Part shown: piece by piece, positions 48,755 through 51,350 of the stretch
Layout of the letters: every line of letters begins with the position of its first letter
How positions within the stretch are numbered: the first letter of the stretch is position 1
Assembly: GCF_009846885.1 (NCBI RefSeq)
Contig: NZ_WUWM01000040.1
Coordinates: 1 to 51,350, forward strand
Reading direction: 5' to 3'
DNA length: 51,350 bases
Source: Paenibacillus puerhi
Lineage (GTDB): Bacteria; Bacillota; Bacilli; Paenibacillales; NBRC-103111
Notes under the pieces: generated by a model
Told to the model about the DNA's origin: nothing
Databases searched by the model: none
The model's input: only the letters and a program-made list of their open reading frames with translations
Position numbers and translations under genes: made by a program

Positions 48755-50079
48755 TTAGATACAATGAAGCCGTGCGCCAGTTTCTGAATGAAGTATGCTC
48801 CGAAATCCGGTCGCGCGAAGCTCACCCCCATATCCGTCAAGAGCTTGAAAGCCATCTGGAATGCTTGGCGGAAGAAAGGGAAAGCCTTGGAGCCGATCGG
48901 GAGGAAGCTCTTAAGTGGGCAGTTGCTCAGATGGGCGATCCGCGGCTAATCGGGAAGGATCTACACCGAATTCATCGCCCTAAGCTTGAGTGGGGGCTGC
49001 TGGCAACCATTATAGCCTTTATCGGCTACGGAATTATGGCTATCTATGCACTCGATAAGGGGGTGCCTGTGTCCAGCTCAACCTGGGGCTCGGAGATGTT
49101 GTTTCTTTCCAAGCTTGCTGCTGCCGGACTTGGCCTGGTCATCATGGTTGCCTTGTACTACTTCCCTTACCGCAAGCTCCAGGATTTAACCTGGCTCTTA
49201 TACGCCGTACTTTTAATCGGTCTATGTCTCGTCTTGTTTCTTGGCAGTCCTATCAATGGTTCTCCGCGCTACCTTTCTATCGGATTCTTTTATATAGACT
49301 GGCCCGGAATCAGTTCTTTTTTGTTTATTCTGGTAGCCGCCGGCTGTCTCCCCGCCTGGTTTGCCGAGCGAAACCATTTTTTCCTCAGAAATGTTGCTCT
49401 GCTCGCGCCTGTTGTCGGCCTGCTGGCCTTATGTAAGACGACGCCTGCCATGGTTTTGGTTTTAGTCGGGTACTTTACCGTTTTGGGATCGGTAACTAAG
49501 CGATGGAAAACTTCATTCGCGTTAAGCTTAGGAAGTCTGATTACCTTCTGCTGGCTGCGGCTGGCCTCGAACCCGTTCGAAAAGGACCGCCTCCTGGCCT
49601 TTCTGAATCCTGATATGGATTCGTATGGGAGCGGATATTCCTATTATAGGATTGCGGAAACGATTAAGGCCGGCGGATGGCTGGGGCAGGGACTGGGTTC
49701 CCCCTTACCGCAGTTTCCAAGTATGCATAGCGAATTAATTTTTACATTTAGCCTGTACAGCTTCGGGTGGCTGGCCGGAATCGGGTTAGCTGTCGTCGTG
49801 CTGTATATGATTTCCCGTTTCTGGCATTCGTTCGCTCAGGTCCGTGACCCGTTCGGAAAGCATCTCGTCCTCGGTCTGGCTTCTATACTTGTTTTCCAGC
49901 TTGTATATAATCTGTTAATGTCCGTGGGATTGCTTCCTCATCTCGGCATTCCGCTTCCCTTTGTCAGCTACGGATTCTATCACATGTTGTACGAGATGTC
50001 GGCCATCGGTATTATATTGAGTATTTACCGGCGCAAAGATCTCTCCGCAGGCTCCGCTGGTCCGGCCTCTGCTTCCTAG
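48751..50079 (+). CDS. SEDS-like (FtsW/RodA/SpoVE) membrane protein with N-terminal prefix domain
   Basis: A 442-residue protein. Residues 1-70 form a helical cytoplasmic prefix (YNEAVRQFLNEVCSEIRSREAHPHIRQELESHLE, AVAQMGDPRLIG) like the permease-prefix/HAAS domains tied to PadR. About ten helices follow with SEDS marks: NGSPRYLSIGFFYIDWPGISSF, KDRLLAFLNPDMDSYGSGYSYYRIAETIKAGGWLGQGLG, and IPLPFVSYGFYHMLYEMSAIG. The usual HTDFIF motif of FtsW/RodA reads HSELIF here, so the acidic residue is Glu. It may be a divergent wall glycan polymerase or a sensor relative. GTG 48751 overlaps padR. Confidence 0.83.
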   Translation: MIRYNEAVRQFLNEVCSEIRSREAHPHIRQELESHLECLAEERESLGADREEALKWAVAQMGDPRLIGKDLHRIHRPKLEWGLLATIIAFIGYGIMAIYALDKGVPVSSSTWGSEMLFLSKLAAAGLGLVIMVALYYFPYRKLQDLTWLLYAVLLIGLCLVLFLGSPINGSPRYLSIGFFYIDWPGISSFLFILVAAGCLPAWFAERNHFFLRNVALLAPVVGLLALCKTTPAMVLVLVGYFTVLGSVTKRWKTSFALSLGSLITFCWLRLASNPFEKDRLLAFLNPDMDSYGSGYSYYRIAETIKAGGWLGQGLGSPLPQFPSMHSELIFTFSLYSFGWLAGIGLAVVVLYMISRFWHSFAQVRDPFGKHLVLGLASILVFQLVYNLLMSVGLLPHLGIPLPFVSYGFYHMLYEMSAIGIILSIYRRKDLSAGSAGPASAS

Positions 50080-50109
50080 GCGGAAGGGATTGCTCGCTCC
50101 ATAAAAAAT

Positions 50110-50169
50110 GCCAGGATACTCTCTTTTCCCTTCGTTTCCAAGTAAGGAGGGGGTAAGACAGGTCCTGGC
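50110..50169 (+). terminator. Long imperfect hairpin after the SEDS-like gene
   Basis: GCCAGGA (50110-50116) and TCCTGGC (50163-50169) close a long loop that has a further CCCTT/AAGG-type stem. T content after it is moderate (TTCATTCTATTTA). It may end the padR operon. Confidence 0.35.
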
Positions 50170-50247
50170 TTCATTCTATTTATATGGCTCTGTTTTCTTT
50201 AATTGTTGATTCTCGAGCAAAAGAAATTCGCCGCATAAACAAGGCGG

Positions 50248-50730
50248 CTAATCTAAACGATTTGTTTTCGTAAACAACCCTCTACCTATTACATTCGCTG
50301 ATACTGGTTGAAGCCCAATCTCTCTTGCCCATATGGATAGCTGACCCATATGATGAATTTCATGTGCAATTACATGGCGTAATATTTCACCTTTGGTATA
50401 ACGCCCTTCAGTCCACGGAACAATTATAGTTTCGTTATCCATTTCATTTGACCATGTATTCAAGAACGCTTGTGTTTCATTTAGCCAAGAATCGGAAAGT
50501 TCCTTTACTTGACCGAGCGTCTTATAATTCTCGTATTGAACTTGGATATCGGGCTTGCCTTGTATTCCACGAATCCAACTATATTCCACGTCCGAAATAT
50601 GGAATAGTGTATACAGAATAGAACCTGAACCACCAATTCGATTACGCAACAATTCCTCCGTTGGAATTTGCATACACAGTTCAAACCATTCATCTCTTAC
50701 CATCCAGTTATACGGAAACAATTTTATCAA
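50248..50730 (-). CDS. DinB-family protein
   Basis: A 160-residue helical-bundle protein with the three DinB metal histidines in TLFHISDVEYSW, and the pair in AHEIHHMGQLSIWARE. Members are mostly thiol-dependent enzymes or of unknown role in Bacillales. The start is a TTG (50730) with AGGGGCGG upstream. Lower GC than the wider region suggests separate acquisition. Confidence 0.87.
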   Translation of the reverse strand: MIKLFPYNWMVRDEWFELCMQIPTEELLRNRIGGSGSILYTLFHISDVEYSWIRGIQGKPDIQVQYENYKTLGQVKELSDSWLNETQAFLNTWSNEMDNETIIVPWTEGRYTKGEILRHVIAHEIHHMGQLSIWAREIGLQPVSANVIGRGLFTKTNRLD

Positions 50731-50891
50731 CTAAACCGCCCCTATCAGATATGTCTAACTATTTCATACGGCAGTCTTTCACTCACAATGAACATGATAT
50801 CTGTCTTAAAGTGGTCAATCCATTTTTTCAGGCGGCTCTGTAACTGTTGACGCTTGAAGAGGGGAATAGGATCCGCAATGATGTTACCCTT

Positions 50892-50920
50892 ATTATAGAA
50901 CGAACGTTCGCAAACATCAA
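50892..50920 (-). promoter_or_regulatory. Promoter with TetR-type operator, no regulator gene beside it
   Basis: Minus strand TTGATG (50920-50915), a 17-base spacer and TATAAT (50897-50892). The spacer holds the perfect palindrome CGAACGTTCG (50901-50910), the core of GAACGTTCGTTC-like TetR operators. The transcript would run through a short open frame (SRLKKWIDHFKTDIMFIVSE in part) into the DinB gene. No tetR gene is present; the frame may be a leader or the tail of a lost gene. Confidence 0.5.
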
Positions 50921-50968
50921 ATATCATTAACATGTTTTAACATAGCTTTTTATATAAGGCAATAACGA

Positions 50969-51002
50969 AACAGCCCGTATGGATTTGTCCATACGGGCTG
51001 TT
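50969..51002 (-). terminator. Terminator of the rRNA operon
   Basis: A perfect 15-bp stem, AACAGCCCGTATGGA (50969-50983) with TCCATACGGGCTGTT (50988-51002), loop TTTG. On the minus strand it follows the 5S end by eight bases and reads into TTTCGTTATT. Confidence 0.9.
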
Positions 51003-51010
51003 TCTAATTG

Positions 51011-51127
51011 GCTTGGCGACGTTCTACTCTCCCAGGACCCTTCGGTCCAAGTACCATCGACGCTGGAAGGCTTAACGTTCGTGTTCGGGATGGGTACGCG
51101 TGGTTCCCTTCCGCCATCATCACCAAA
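51011..51127 (-). rRNA. rrf: 5S ribosomal RNA
   Basis: On the minus strand the 117 bases run from TTTGGTGATGATGGCGG through GGGAACCACGCGTACCCATCC and CCGAACACG to GAGTAGAACGTCGCCAAGC, a complete Bacillales-type 5S with matching ends. It follows the 23S gene by about 120 bases. Confidence 0.95.
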
Positions 51128-51250
51128 CCGGATTTTTCGAGGAGAACTCCTCTGAAATCTCTGCGAGAAAATATCCCCGCTTTCTCAAGGCGGCTTGCAC
51201 CTTGAAAACTGGATACGAAACTTAGCATGCTGAATGCTGTTAGCTTATTT
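51128..51250 (-). other. 23S-5S intergenic spacer
   Basis: This 123-base spacer contains no tRNA that I can see. It holds TTCGTATCCAGTTTTCAAGG on the minus strand, the common Bacillales rRNA-spacer element. Confidence 0.75.
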
Positions 51251-51350
51251 GGATAAGCCCTCGACCGATTAGTATTCGTCAGCTACACGCGTTGCCGCGC
51301 TTCCACCCCGAACCTATCAACCTCGTCGTCTACAAGGGGTCTTACGAATT
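51251..51350 (-). rRNA. rrl: 23S ribosomal RNA, 3' end (partial)
   Basis: On the minus strand the last 100 bases of 23S are present: CTTGTAGACGACGAGGTTGA, GGTGGAAGCGCGGCAACGCG, TGTAGCTGACGAATACTAAT and CGGTCGAGGGCTTATCC at the 3' end. The gene continues beyond the right edge. Confidence 0.95.

Noticed and set aside
51128..51250. tRNA gene between 23S and 5S
   Set aside because: No cloverleaf or T-loop GGTTCRA motif was found in the spacer.

Overview
The window looks like a chromosomal segment of a high-GC member of the Bacillales, most likely Paenibacillaceae (inference). Supporting signs are the Bacillus-type purEKBCSQLFMNH-O-D order behind a guanine riboswitch and PurR-type boxes, strong Shine-Dalgarno sequences with frequent GTG/TTG starts, Fur boxes, a c-di-AMP riboswitch before a 3D-domain wall protein, secreted stalk-domain proteins, and an rRNA operon (23S 3' end and 5S) entering on the minus strand at the right edge.

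Layout. 1-0.8 kb: the tail of a membrane protein, a secreted stalk-domain protein and a possible transposase remnant. 0.9-7.9 kb (minus): a four-gene signalling operon (REC-PP2C phosphatase, 1225-residue-class hybrid kinase, CheR-type methyltransferase, REC-kinase) with a recognisable promoter. 8.2-14.9 kb: a YflT-like stress protein, an anchored polysaccharide deacetylase, an ECF sigma factor overlapping its presumed anti-sigma factor, a DUF3048 lipoprotein, a DODA-type dioxygenase, thioredoxin and an Rrf2 regulator. 14.9-20.5 kb: an alkanesulfonate-type operon (binding protein, ATPase, permease, FMN monooxygenase) divergent from an unusual regulator in which an excisionase-like helix-turn-helix is fused to an SsuA-like ligand-binding domain without a signal peptide. 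Between them lies an array of five TGAC repeats spaced about one helical turn.

20.6-25.8 kb: a scrambled accessory island bracketed by two direct 577-bp repeats that contain the 3' half of a siderophore-binding-protein gene. It holds a truncated polyprenyl-phosphate prenyltransferase, two coupled four-helix DMT proteins, a polytopic membrane protein cut by the repeat, two IS4-type transposase remnants joined to each other, and a 100-bp fossil of a second sulfonate-type monooxygenase. 25.3-29.5 kb: the intact iron-siderophore uptake locus, with divergent promoters that each carry a Fur box.

29.6-43.9 kb (minus): the complete de novo purine operon from PurR boxes and a guanine riboswitch to purD. 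The usual bifunctional PurH is replaced here by an AICAR-transformylase-only protein plus a separate PurO-type IMP cyclohydrolase. 43.9-50.1 kb: a helical DUF6483-like protein, a c-di-AMP riboswitch with a stalk/3D wall protein, a secreted deacetylase, a DoxX protein behind an FNR-type site at -41.5, an AAA ATPase, and a PadR-SEDS pair with a palindrome across its promoter. 50.2-51.35 kb: a DinB-family protein, a TetR-like operator without a regulator gene, the rRNA terminator, 5S and the 23S end.

The strongest candidates for something little described are the HTH/binding-protein regulator with its helically phased repeat array, and the split PurH/PurO arrangement. No database search was possible; family names rest on motifs and memory.
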